Shown here piece by piece: positions 27,208-34,835 of a DNA stretch of 64,000 nucleotides. Positions within the stretch are counted from its first letter, which is position 1. Each line of letters begins with the position of its first letter. The notes beneath the pieces are model-generated. The model made no database searches. It was not told the DNA's origin and was given only the letters and a program-made list of their open reading frames with translations. The stretch comes from Chitinivibrionales bacterium (GTDB lineage Bacteria; Fibrobacterota; Chitinivibrionia; Chitinivibrionales; JANQEN01): the NCBI GenBank assembly GCA_028278335.1, contig JANQEN010000146.1, positions 62,001-126,000 of the forward strand. The letters are read 5' to 3'. The position numbers and the translations under genes are program-made.

Positions 27208-27642
27208 CTAAATTTTTTCGATCAATTCCTGAATATCTTCACATTGGGCAAGAGCAATTCGAAGATCGATAATATCATCTTCAGTTATTCTGCCCCTACT
27301 CCCATTGATTTTACTGTGCATCTTGGGAATCGTAGGTTGTTTTCTATTTCGCACAGTGGGAGCCTTGGGAAAACCTTCCAGCTCATCCTTTATGGTCTTA
27401 CTCTTATTTTTCTTTATCTCAGGCAATTCTTTACCTAAGAGACTTTGCACATCTTTTGTCTTGTCAGATGTGGAAATCTTTCTAAGTTCGTATTTAGAAA
27501 GCAAACGTACTTCATCGTCGCTATACATTAAGGGAGCCCAGCATTCAGGGCAATTAAGTATAATTATTGACGGGTCAATTGATAAAAACAATTCCGACTT
27601 CTCAGCGCAAAAGGGGCAGCGAATTTTAATTGACTTAATCAT
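27208..27642 (-). CDS. zinc-ribbon protein of unknown function
   Basis: A 144-residue protein. The N-terminal zinc ribbon has CPFC at 9-12 and CPEC at 31-34 with the usual knuckle spacing. The middle is Lys-rich and likely disordered. The C-terminal 35 residues form an acidic helical segment (EDDIIDLRIALAQCEDIQELIEKI). Such proteins often bind nucleic acid or another protein. It is divergent from the NFACT-R gene 89 bases away. No family is recognised. Confidence 0.6.
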   Translation of the reverse strand: MIKSIKIRCPFCAEKSELFLSIDPSIIILNCPECWAPLMYSDDEVRLLSKYELRKISTSDKTKDVQSLLGKELPEIKKNKSKTIKDELEGFPKAPTVRNRKQPTIPKMHSKINGSRGRITEDDIIDLRIALAQCEDIQELIEKI

Positions 27643-27731
27643 GCTATGAACTACTTCGGTTAATTGATATAATGAATTATTTTAGTTAATCGTTGCTTTA
27701 ATTTTACACCATTTTAGGTAAGAAGTCAAGC

Positions 27732-28667
27732 GTGAAAAACAGTGAAAATGATAAAAGCAAAACAGCTTCTGACTCTTTATTATCAGGCAAAGCGAAGCTA
27801 ATTGCAATTAAGAAACAATGTAAGTCCACTCTTAAAAAACTCCTTAGAAAATCAGAGAAACAACAGGAGGAATTGGAAAATGCCGGTAAGTGGTTATGGT
27901 ATCAGCAGATTGGTGATTCACTCCTTGCAAAATTAGCAGAAATATCCAAAGGAATTACCGAAATAACCCTTAAAAATATCCATTCTGGGCAATCTGAAAC
28001 CATTAAAATGAATCCTAAACTCAATGCCTTAGGAAATGCCAATCTCTTCTTTAAAAAGGCAAAAAAGGGAAAGCGTGGCTTTGAAATCTGCCAAAAACAG
28101 CTAAAAGCAACAAATGAAGAGATCAAAGCCGTTGAACAGGCACTAAGTTCCTGTCAGAATTACCTTGGTTTAGAAGAACCTTCCTTAGAATGGCAGGAGA
28201 AAAAATCGGAAATCGAGACCTTTATTGAAAATGCTTTAAAAAATGAGCATTCCAATCAAACTGATAAAAAAGAAGCAAGTCCTACTGTTCCCTATAGACA
28301 CCTCACGATTAAGGGGTGGGAGATATTTATTGGAAAAAATACCAGGCAAAACGATGAAATTTCAATTCGCTTTGCCAAGCCCTCCTATATTTGGATGCAT
28401 GTCGCTGCCCATGCTGGTTCACATTGTGTGATAAGACGAGGCAAAAATGACCCTTGGCCCCCAAAAGAGGTCCTTGAGCAGGTTGCTGCTCTTGCTGTAT
28501 GGTTTTCTAAGGCAAAACACACCTCCTATGCAGAAGTGCATGTGACAGAAGCACGGTACGTGCGAAAGCCTCGGAAATCCCCGCCGGGTGAGGTGGTTAT
28601 TTCACAATACAAGACCCTTAGGGTCTCTCCAAAATCACCGCAGGAACTCTTTAAAGAGGAACGGTAA
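27732..28667 (+). CDS. NFACT-R domain protein (RqcH-related)
   Basis: A 311-residue protein with a basic coiled-coil region (about 20-190: KKLLRKSEKQQEELENAGKWL) and an NFACT-R domain (about 195-305: GWEIFIGKNTRQNDEIS, SYIWMHVAAHAGSHCVIRR, ARYVRKPRKSPPGEVVI). In full-length RqcH/NEMF this domain binds tRNA or RNA, and the protein adds Ala tails to stalled nascent chains. The N-terminal NFACT-N and HhH domains are absent here, so this is the shorter class. A GTG start at 27732 gives the full coiled coil. It likely has an RNA- or ribosome-linked role. Confidence 0.83.
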   Translation: MKNSENDKSKTASDSLLSGKAKLIAIKKQCKSTLKKLLRKSEKQQEELENAGKWLWYQQIGDSLLAKLAEISKGITEITLKNIHSGQSETIKMNPKLNALGNANLFFKKAKKGKRGFEICQKQLKATNEEIKAVEQALSSCQNYLGLEEPSLEWQEKKSEIETFIENALKNEHSNQTDKKEASPTVPYRHLTIKGWEIFIGKNTRQNDEISIRFAKPSYIWMHVAAHAGSHCVIRRGKNDPWPPKEVLEQVAALAVWFSKAKHTSYAEVHVTEARYVRKPRKSPPGEVVISQYKTLRVSPKSPQELFKEER

Positions 28668-28792
28668 ATAATTTCTATTATCCATATTAATTTTTTACAA
28701 GAAAGATACCTGTTCCCCTTGATTTTACCTATCACTCTGTTCTATATTTGTACCCAGCTTACGGTAGTAACCAAAGGCGAATTTGAAATTAT

Positions 28793-28869
28793 CGCGGGGT
28801 GGAGCAGTCCGGTAGCTCGTTGTGCTCATAACCCAAAGCTCGGAGGTTCGAATCCTCCCCCCGCTACCA
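28793..28869 (+). tRNA. initiator tRNA-fMet (CAT)
   Basis: A 77-base tRNA with CCA encoded. The anticodon CAT is at 28827-28829. Initiator marks: C1 faces T72 without pairing, and the A11-T24-type D-stem and GGTAGCTCG region match initiators. The acceptor, D and T stems pair fully (T stem GGAGG/CCTCC, loop TTCGAAT). The anticodon stem TTGTG/CCCAA has a T30/C40 mismatch where initiators normally show three G-C pairs, which is unusual. A terminator follows. Confidence 0.93.
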
Positions 28870-28878
28870 ATACAAAAT

Positions 28879-28908
28879 AAAAAAGCCAGCTTTGTAGCTG
28901 GCTTTTTT
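28879..28908 (+). terminator. terminator of the initiator tRNA
   Basis: AAAAAAGCCAGC pairs with GCTGGCTTTTTT around a TTTGTA loop, just after the tRNA. The symmetric A/T flanks make it potentially bidirectional. Confidence 0.9.
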
Positions 28909-28979
28909 ATTTTATGCTGATACCAGTGGGTTTGATAAGAAACTCGGGTTCGACCACGGAGCCAATCCTCCCCTATCAA

Positions 28980-29203
28980 ATAATAAATAAGTTTCGGACA
29001 TAATTACAGGAAATCCACAGTACGACAGTTGATTTTATCCCACAGGGTATCCACGGTGATTAGCACATAACTTCCTCATATACATAGAATTACTTGGTAT
29101 TATGAATGGTAATTTGGATCCTTATTTTAAGTTACTAAAGGTTGTGAATGAAAAAGTACAATCTCTACCTTGAGTTACTCAGGGTTGTGAACCAGCTTTT
29201 TAA
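28980..29203. other. intergenic region leading into the 43-bp array
   Basis: No gene. Two short repeat-like pieces occur, AGTTACTAAAGGTTGTGA near 29131 and GAGTTACTCAGGGTTGTGA near 29172. They resemble the sequence at the end of the tandem array (29591-29610, reverse strand) and a site at 47510. Confidence 0.5.
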
Positions 29204-29590
29204 CTCAGTACCGTGTGTTACTGCTGGTAGAGAGTCAACTCTTTGACTCAGTACCGTGTGTTACTCTCTGTAGAGAATCAACTCTTCGACTCGGTACAGA
29301 GTGTTACTGCTGGTAGAGAGTCAACTCTTTGACTCGGTACCGAGTGTTACTGCTGGTAGAGAATCAACTCTTTAACACGGTACAGAGTGTTACTGCTGGT
29401 AGAGAGTCAACTCTTTGACTCAGTACCGTGTGTTACTGCTGGTAGAGAGTCAACTCTTTGACTCAGTACCGTGTGTTACTCTCTGTAGAGAATCAACTCT
29501 TTGACTCAGTACCGTGTGTTACTCTCTGTAGAGAATCAACTCTTTGACTCGGTACAGGGAGTTACTCCTGGTAGAGAAAAGGTTCTTGAA
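29204..29590. repeat. 43-bp tandem repeat array
   Basis: Eight full units of exactly 43 bp (boundaries 29204, 29247, 29290, 29333, 29376, 29419, 29462, 29505) plus a diverged ninth from 29548. The unit reads CTCAGTACCGTGTGTTACTG then CTGGTAGAGAGTCAACTCTTTGA. Each carries two small inverted repeats, CAGTA..TACTG and AGAGT..ACTCT. Two subtypes alternate (GTTACTGCTGG and GTTACTCTCTG). There are no unique spacers, so it is not CRISPR. No coding frame explains it. Confidence 0.85.
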
Positions 29591-29610
29591 CTCACAACCA
29601 GGAGTAACTC
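29559..29610. repeat. 14-bp inverted repeat closing the array
   Basis: GAGTTACTCCTGGT (29559-29572) and ACCAGGAGTAACTC (29597-29610) are perfect inverted copies separated by 24 bases. The right arm with its flank is the reverse complement of a 19-nt sequence at 47510-47528. Confidence 0.75.
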
Positions 29611-29689
29611 TGTTGTCGATTCCAGCTTATTTTGGCCAATTATGGTGAGTTTTCTTATGATTTCTCAACTTTAAACTCTACTATTATGA

Positions 29690-30000
29690 GCACGATTTTG
29701 TGTCGCCCCTTCAGGGCTTAGTTGTGGGAGGGTTTTCATTGACCCAGGGTGGCGCTTCGCTTACCCTGGGCTGGTATGTTTCTCGCTTTCAGCGCTTAAG
29801 AGCAATCAAATATTTTCATATGCGCATTCCTCTGTAATGAACATTTAATCTTTTGCGATAGGGATTTGGAAGGTGCGAAGCAGTATTTTTGCAAAGCAAA
29901 AATACCGAAGCGAATGCGGAGCCTGTAAAAGCCCGGTCGAGCGAAGCGAGAATCGCCCAAATTCTTTAAAAATTTATTGATTCAAACAGGGCAACGCCCA
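29690..30000. repeat. cluster of dispersed hairpin repeats
   Basis: Hairpin-rich, comparatively G+C-rich DNA with no gene. It includes CGCCCCTTCAGGGCT, CCAGGGTGGCGCTTCGCTTACCCTGG and TATTTTTGCAAAGCAAAAATA. A CCCGGTCGAGCGAAGCGAG segment (about 29931-29949) partly matches the CCCGGTC end of the element at 32320. This composition is typical of interspersed palindromic repeats seen between genes in many bacteria. Confidence 0.6.
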
Positions 30001-30343
30001 AAAAATCTATTAGTGTGATAAAAATTCAGGTCACACAACTAAAGTATTATAGTATTTAATGACAAAAATCATAGCTCACTTCACACCAAGAAGAATCTTT
30101 TTTTACCTCCTTTAAGCCACTGTTTTCTGCTCCCTCAGTTGTTTCCTCTATCTCAATAAGGCTCAGAAACATTACAGCACCCACTTAATGTAACTCGGTG
30201 ATAAATTATTGATCATTCAGATTAACTGATCATACTTCTATAACATTTTTTCTCATCATAAATATTGGAAGGAAACCCCTGGTATTTATATATTATCAAT
30301 ACCTTAAACTATTGAACACTATATCCAAGTAAAGGAGCATGTT

Positions 30344-30727
30344 TTGAAAACACAAAAAATAACCTGGGCTGGCTCAATAATCGCTGCAGCCTTTGCCTCC
30401 AGTTGATGTTGGCTGCCATTAGTTCTAATGGCTTTTGGTATTTCTGGAGCTGCCTTAAGTTCCAAAATAATGGAGTACAGGATCCTTCTTCTTATTGTTG
30501 CCTTTGCCCTGTTGGCAGTTGCATTCTGGTTTGCTTACAAGCCAAGAGGAAAAACTGACAATGAGCAGAGCAAAGACTCTTCAAAAAAGAGCACCGGCAT
30601 TAATTTCCTGCAACTAAATAGGATTCTTTTGTGGATTGTGGCAGCACTTACTATTGCCTTTGCCTTTATGCCCTACTATCATCAAATATTCCACAGGCAA
30701 AAAATCCCCAAGGAATATTCACTGTAA
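30344..30727 (+). CDS. merT: MerT-like mercuric transporter with selenocysteine (in-frame TGA)
   Basis: A 127-residue membrane protein read from TTG at 30344 through the TGA at 30404-30406 (codon 21) to the stop at 30725. AAAGGAG lies 6 bases before the TTG. The protein aligns well with MerT: AAAFASS-Sec-CWLPLVLMAFGISGA matches the MerT first helix, where a Cys-Cys pair takes Hg(II) from MerP; here the first Cys is Sec. Helices are at about 9-35, 40-60 and 88-108. The Cys pair of the cytosolic loop is missing. A 7-bp hairpin follows the TGA. An ATG at 30428 would lose helix 1. No mer operon partner is adjacent. Selenium binds mercury very tightly, so a role in Hg(II) uptake or sensing is plausible inference. 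Confidence 0.87.
30415..30432 (+). promoter_or_regulatory. SECIS-like hairpin of the merT-like gene
   Basis: GCCATTA (30415-30421) pairs perfectly with TAATGGC (30426-30432) around the loop GTTC. The loop begins 15 nt after the TGA and starts with G. Bacterial SECIS elements recognised by SelB have a short stem after the UGA and a G in the first two loop positions; the distance is at the short end of the known range. Confidence 0.75.
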
Positions 30728-30755
30728 GTGATATAATTTAAGAAATAATCGGGCT

Positions 30756-31241
30756 CTACAGGCCCTCTTCATTTGTTTCTTCTGACTCTTCTGTTTCCTT
30801 GGTGCTCTCTTGATCTGCACCCGTTTCGTTTTCAAAGTAAAGCGGATAGATCACCTCGGTCTTTTTTCGGCCCTTTTTAATCTTTTCAAATTTATGATTA
30901 CTCACAGCATGGAGCAGTTCATCTTCAAACTCGGGATTTTTTATAGTGTTCTTTCCAATGTCAACAAAGAAGGCCGTACCATTCTTGTCAACATCAATAA
31001 TAAGCTCTATCATACCGGCTAGTTCTGGGTCAATCTTGCGATATTTTTTTACAAGAAAATTAAAGCGTGGAGCCAATTGGTTCATATGTTTGACAATATT
31101 CTCCACTGGCCGGGGCCCATTGACTTCTGCGCCTTTAGGAAGACCCTCTACTGCTGTCTGTTTTTCCTGCGCGAATAGAAACAAAAAAAAGACAACAAAA
31201 ACACAAAGTGCTGTTTTACCTACAAGGCGCCTACTTTTCAT
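30756..31241 (-). CDS. TonB/AgmX C-terminal-like exported protein
   Basis: A 161-residue protein started at the ATG at 31241, which follows AAGGAG at good spacing and opens a signal peptide (MKSRRLVGKTALCVFVVFFLFLFAQE); an in-frame ATG 90 bases upstream would bury it. The mature part (about 80-145) has the TonB-C/AgmX-PglI pattern: GMIELIIDVDKNGTAFFVDI, then NPEFEDELLHAVSNHKFEKI. The tail is Glu/Thr rich. Such domains often bind peptidoglycan or outer-membrane proteins in gliding or transport systems. No ExbBD partners are nearby. Confidence 0.62.
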   Translation of the reverse strand: MKSRRLVGKTALCVFVVFFLFLFAQEKQTAVEGLPKGAEVNGPRPVENIVKHMNQLAPRFNFLVKKYRKIDPELAGMIELIIDVDKNGTAFFVDIGKNTIKNPEFEDELLHAVSNHKFEKIKKGRKKTEVIYPLYFENETGADQESTKETEESEETNEEGL

Positions 31242-31342
31242 ACTAATTCTCCTTAAACCCAGATTATGCAATAGGAAGTGATCCACCAATGGTTTTTGAT
31301 CACTTCCACAATCTTTAACAAAACGTTTCAATAAATAAAGAT

Positions 31343-32047
31343 TTATTGAAAACGTTTTTCATTTTTACATTTTTGAAGGACCTCATACTTATCATCAAAC
31401 TTTCGAAGCCACTTGTCAACAGCTCCCGTAAGGTTGCATAGTTTATTGTCCAGTACATCAATATACTTGAGCTTCAATTTGGTAATTTGGGTTGGAAGGT
31501 TGCGCAGGCGATTGCCTTTTAGGTAGAGCTCCTGTAACGAAGAGAGATTGCCAATCTCCGGTGGAAGCGAGATGATATTATTACCCCAGAGGTGTAACTT
31601 CACTAATGATTTCACTTGACCGATCTCTTCGGGTAGTTCTCCGATCTGGTTGTTTCTTAAGTCAAGCTCGACTAATTGGTTAAGATTACTGATCCCAAAG
31701 GGAAGGTTGGACAGAGAATTACTCTGCACCTGCAACTTTCTTAAATTCGACAAAGTGAAGATTGCTGCAGGAAGATTGGTCAGGTCATTATCATTGATAG
31801 TCAACTCCCGTAATTCCGTGAGCAATCCAATTTCCGGACCAAGCGATGATATGCCCTGCTTTGCAACATCTTGATTATTCAGATTTAACGTGACAATACG
31901 GCCGTTTTCCGTTGTGGAGATCTTCTCGACGCTCCAGTCTAATTGGTTTTGCTGCAGAATTGCCTGGACAACATCCTGGTCTGTGTCAGTCTGAGCATAG
32001 ATAAACAATGCGCAGAGACTCATGATTAGAACAATACACTTTTTCAT
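31343..32047 (-). CDS. exported leucine-rich repeat protein
   Basis: A 234-residue protein with a signal peptide (about 1-18, ending IYAQ) and about six 23-residue LRRs from residue 55 to 200, such as LRELTINDNDLTNLPAAIFT, LVELDLRNNQIGELPEEIGQ and LQELYLKGNRLRNLPTQITK. These follow the plant/bacterial LRR consensus LxxLxLxxNxLxxLPxxI. The C-terminal 35 residues hold two Cys and cap the solenoid. It likely binds a protein or glycan in the envelope; the ligand is unknown. It is on the same strand as and 101 bases upstream of the TonB-like gene. Confidence 0.85.
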   Translation of the reverse strand: MKKCIVLIMSLCALFIYAQTDTDQDVVQAILQQNQLDWSVEKISTTENGRIVTLNLNNQDVAKQGISSLGPEIGLLTELRELTINDNDLTNLPAAIFTLSNLRKLQVQSNSLSNLPFGISNLNQLVELDLRNNQIGELPEEIGQVKSLVKLHLWGNNIISLPPEIGNLSSLQELYLKGNRLRNLPTQITKLKLKYIDVLDNKLCNLTGAVDKWLRKFDDKYEVLQKCKNEKRFQ

Positions 32048-32319
32048 TGATTCCCCCTCCTACATTAATGGTGAACATGATGGGAAAATGTATCATAAGA
32101 GATACATTTCTATCTAGTATAGAAAATAATAATAAATCTCCTAATCCGTGCAAATCTTTTATCTTTACTTTTTTTTATGCTATATGACATTTAAAATGTT
32201 CTATTGGCATCATCACGAAGTAAGTAAATTATTTCAGAGTTTAGCCTGGAATGGCTGCATTTAGATAATAATTATCCAACTTGCCCCTGTCTGCCATCTC
32301 CTTTTTTATTTGAATTAAG

Positions 32320-32440
32320 ATCGTCGGGACACTGCCCGACAGCAGCCTTACTTGGTCACTACGTTCTGCTGGGTAAGGAAGTAAAAATCCTTCGGATTTT
32401 ATTCTATTATATTGTTGCCCGGTCTTCTATAGCGAAGAAA
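32320..32440. repeat. dispersed structured element, copy 1
   Basis: Shared in reverse orientation with 42055-42178. Order: GTCGGG-ACACTG-CCCGAC hairpin (32323-32340), TGCTGGGTAAGG, hairpin AAAATCC-TTC-GGATTTT (32384-32400), TTCTATTATA, TTGCCCGGTC and a GAAGAAAAGTAAGC end. In the second copy the middle hairpin has a different sequence but keeps pairing. Confidence 0.7.
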
Positions 32441-32540
32441 AGTAAGCACTCGGAAGCCAGGGATGGCTGGAGAGCACTGTGCCGAAGGTGCAGCCCATAG
32501 GGTGTTTGCCAGGATGGCAAACATGACAAGACGCCACCCC

Positions 32541-32640
32541 GCAATCGCCCTTATCGCATAGATATTTGGCGCTTCGATAACTCGCCCTGCGGGCTCGAAC
32601 AGATCTTCGCTTTTCCCAAATATCTATACGGTGCGATTGA
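32541..32640. repeat. large imperfect palindrome (cruciform)
   Basis: ATAGATATTTGG (32558-32569) pairs with CCAAATATCTAT (32616-32627). Outer arms CAATCGC (about 32542) and GCGATTG (about 32633) extend it. The centre, CTCGCCCTGCGGGCTCG, forms its own small hairpin. It has the look of an interspersed palindromic repeat. Confidence 0.65.
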
Positions 32641-32812
32641 AGGGGATTAAAATCGTCTAATACATGCACAAAGATTTTTATTACACAAAATTGATTCGAT
32701 ATCTTCTTTAACTGAAGTTTAGTATATAGCTTTGAACACTACTCCATACCAACGCCTTCGTAGTCTTAAGGTCATGCCACTCAAGAATCATGACAATAAT
32801 AGGACTAGATCA

Positions 32813-33751
32813 TTACTCAATACGTGAAAAGGAATCAATAAAGGATTGCATATCTTTAGGGACAGATGCTTCAATAGTACAGGGGCTCTTTGTGATTGGA
32901 TGAATAAAGGCAACTCTGGCGCAATGAAGGGCACAGCGGGAAAAAGTTAGTCTATCTTTAAAAAGCTCGGGATTTTGTTGCCAGGCAATATAGTCATCAT
33001 CACTCATACCATAGAGCTTGTCGCCTAAAATAGTACAACCAAGTGCGTGCATATGCACCCGCAATTGGTGGGTTCTGCCAGTTTTAGGGAACAACCGAAC
33101 CAGGCTATACTCCTGTAATTGGTCAAGGGTCTCATACTTGGTAAGGGCGCTCTTTGGTTTCTCTCCATCTATGCCGAAACGGTAGGATATCTTTCCACCG
33201 GAGACCTTGCCAATAGGTTTGTCAATCGTCCCAGAGGCAGGTTGTAACGAGCCCTCCACAATAGCAACATACTCCTTTGTGACCTCCCCCTTAGCAAAGA
33301 GACGATTGAGCGCACTCAGTGTCTCCTTATCCTTGGCAACCACCACAATACCCGAGGTCTCTCGATCCAATCGATTGACAATGTCTGCGGTAGGATAGGG
33401 CGGTTGATGAACATATCGCAACTGGTAAATAAGGTTCGACTTAAAGGATCGCCCTTTATGGTGTACTAAAAGATTGCCCGGTTTGTCAATGCCCAATAAC
33501 CACTCATCCTCAAAGACGATTTTATAATGCAAGTCAGCGGGAGGTTCAACAAAATCGGGCATGTCATAGGCGATGGTCTCATTGGCCTGAATTATATCGT
33601 CCTCCTTCAGCGATGTCTCATCACGCTTGATGCGACCTTCGCTAATACGGATTTGCCACTCCTCTTTTGTCAGATAGGTAAATCGGGATACCAGGTACTC
33701 TAAGACCGTAAATTTAGCATAGGCGGGTGGAACCCGCGACGATATGATCAT
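32813..33751 (-). CDS. RluA/RluD family pseudouridine synthase
   Basis: A 312-residue RNA pseudouridine synthase. The N-terminal S4-like RNA-binding part (about 15-70) precedes the catalytic domain. The catalytic Asp is Asp129 in IVNRLDRETSGIVVVAKD. Other family blocks are the GIDKPGNLLVH entry strand and FPKTGRTHQLRVHMHALG. It converts uridine in rRNA or tRNA to pseudouridine; the exact site cannot be told. Its start ATG overlaps the TGA stop of the REC-HATPase gene by 4 bases, so the two are coupled. Confidence 0.92.
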   Translation of the reverse strand: MIISSRVPPAYAKFTVLEYLVSRFTYLTKEEWQIRISEGRIKRDETSLKEDDIIQANETIAYDMPDFVEPPADLHYKIVFEDEWLLGIDKPGNLLVHHKGRSFKSNLIYQLRYVHQPPYPTADIVNRLDRETSGIVVVAKDKETLSALNRLFAKGEVTKEYVAIVEGSLQPASGTIDKPIGKVSGGKISYRFGIDGEKPKSALTKYETLDQLQEYSLVRLFPKTGRTHQLRVHMHALGCTILGDKLYGMSDDDYIAWQQNPELFKDRLTFSRCALHCARVAFIHPITKSPCTIEASVPKDMQSFIDSFSRIE

Positions 33752-34686
33752 AGTTCGTTAATGTACAGAGGTTTATTGGTGCTATTGGTCTCATCAAAAT
33801 AGTTAATGATTATCACCTCTGTCTTTTTATTCTTATTAATATTGATCAAAAGTCGGTCTATGTACTTACGCACGATAAAGAATCCGCGGCCATGGGAGTC
33901 CATGATACCTAAGGGGAGACCATCTTTATCCTTTTTGATCTGCCGGTGGAGCCAATAGAGAACATTCTCTTTTGTCAGCTTACCACCTTTGTCTAGGATC
34001 GATATGGCAAACTTCTTCGAGTCCTTGTACACATTAATCTCTATGGCTTCCTCTTCACTGAGCACAAAATTATGGTTCCAGGTCTCCTTGCGGTCTGGGG
34101 GCTCGTCGCGAGCGCCATAGTAGACCGCATTGGAAAGGAGTTCAATAAGTACCAATTCCAATCGTACAATATTTTCATATTCCGAAAGCCAGGAGGAGAC
34201 CTTTTTAGCAGTCTCTTCTAAAGTAGCAGCATGGAGTACCTTGACTGTATGGTGTTCAGTCTTCTTCTCCATGTAGCGACGGGCACCAAAGATATCATTT
34301 TTAATGAGGTTATTTAGGATCGTAGAAAGCTCATCAAAATTAAAGGGAGTACTCTTTACAAAGATGTTTCCCACGTTATGTTTAATAGCAAGATCTAAAT
34401 AATCCTCTACATTATAGGCAGTGATCAATACCCGCTTAATGTGGGGATACTCCTTGCGGACTCTGCTTAATAGCTCAAAGCCCTTCATGCGGGGCATGTT
34501 GATATCTGAAATAATAAGGTCTACATCGTTATTGGGAAGGACGTTTTCTAATGCGTCAACCCCATCGGTGGCGGAGAGAACCTTGTATCCCATCTCCTCC
34601 TCGATGTAATCGACGATCATATCGCGCATTACATCTTCATCATCTACTACAAGTAAGGTAATATCCTTTTTTCTCTTAGTCCCCAT
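33748..34686 (-). CDS. response regulator with RsbW-like HATPase output
   Basis: A 312-residue protein. Residues about 8-128 form a full receiver: LLVVDDEDVMRDM with the acidic pair, LIISDINMPRMKG with the phospho-acceptor Asp, ITAY and the FVKSTPF Lys. Residues about 155-305 form a HATPase domain: N-box LIELLSNAVYYGA, G1 ISILDKGGKL, and DSHGRGFFIVRKYIDRL. This joins a two-component input to an anti-sigma-type kinase. It may report to the partner-switching STAS proteins at 23-24 kb, but that link is inference. It ends in TGA. Confidence 0.85.
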   Translation of the reverse strand: MGTKRKKDITLLVVDDEDVMRDMIVDYIEEEMGYKVLSATDGVDALENVLPNNDVDLIISDINMPRMKGFELLSRVRKEYPHIKRVLITAYNVEDYLDLAIKHNVGNIFVKSTPFNFDELSTILNNLIKNDIFGARRYMEKKTEHHTVKVLHAATLEETAKKVSSWLSEYENIVRLELVLIELLSNAVYYGARDEPPDRKETWNHNFVLSEEEAIEINVYKDSKKFAISILDKGGKLTKENVLYWLHRQIKKDKDGLPLGIMDSHGRGFFIVRKYIDRLLININKNKKTEVIIINYFDETNSTNKPLYINEL

Positions 34687-34835
34687 TCATTGCTCGCTCT
34701 TGATTTTTTCGCTATTACCTATTGGGTGAAACATACTGGGTTATTTCACGATCAGAGGAAGTATTTAAAGATTTTCGTACTTGCATTGCACCATAATTAT
34801 TTTAGATGTATCTGAGTACGTACAACTAAATTGTT

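Larger units (their letters stand above)
32048..32812. other. repeat-rich intergenic region
   Basis: No gene was found. The left third holds AT-rich DNA upstream of the LRR gene. A dispersed structured element lies at 32320-32440 and a large imperfect cruciform at 32541-32640; both are listed separately. Minus-strand reading frames here cross hairpins and have no family likeness. Confidence 0.6.

Noticed and set aside
28725-28979. Minus-strand frame over the tRNA
   Set aside because: It is antisense to a complete initiator tRNA and its terminator.
29204-29590. Tandem repeats considered as a CRISPR array
   Set aside because: The units follow each other with no unique spacers, and no cas genes are nearby.
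30428-30727. 99-residue membrane protein starting at ATG 30428
   Set aside because: It lacks the MerT first helix and has no ribosome site, while TTG 30344 has AAAGGAG at ideal distance.
32427-32669. Minus-strand frame over the cruciform
   Set aside because: It runs through both arms of the palindrome, which explains the open frame.
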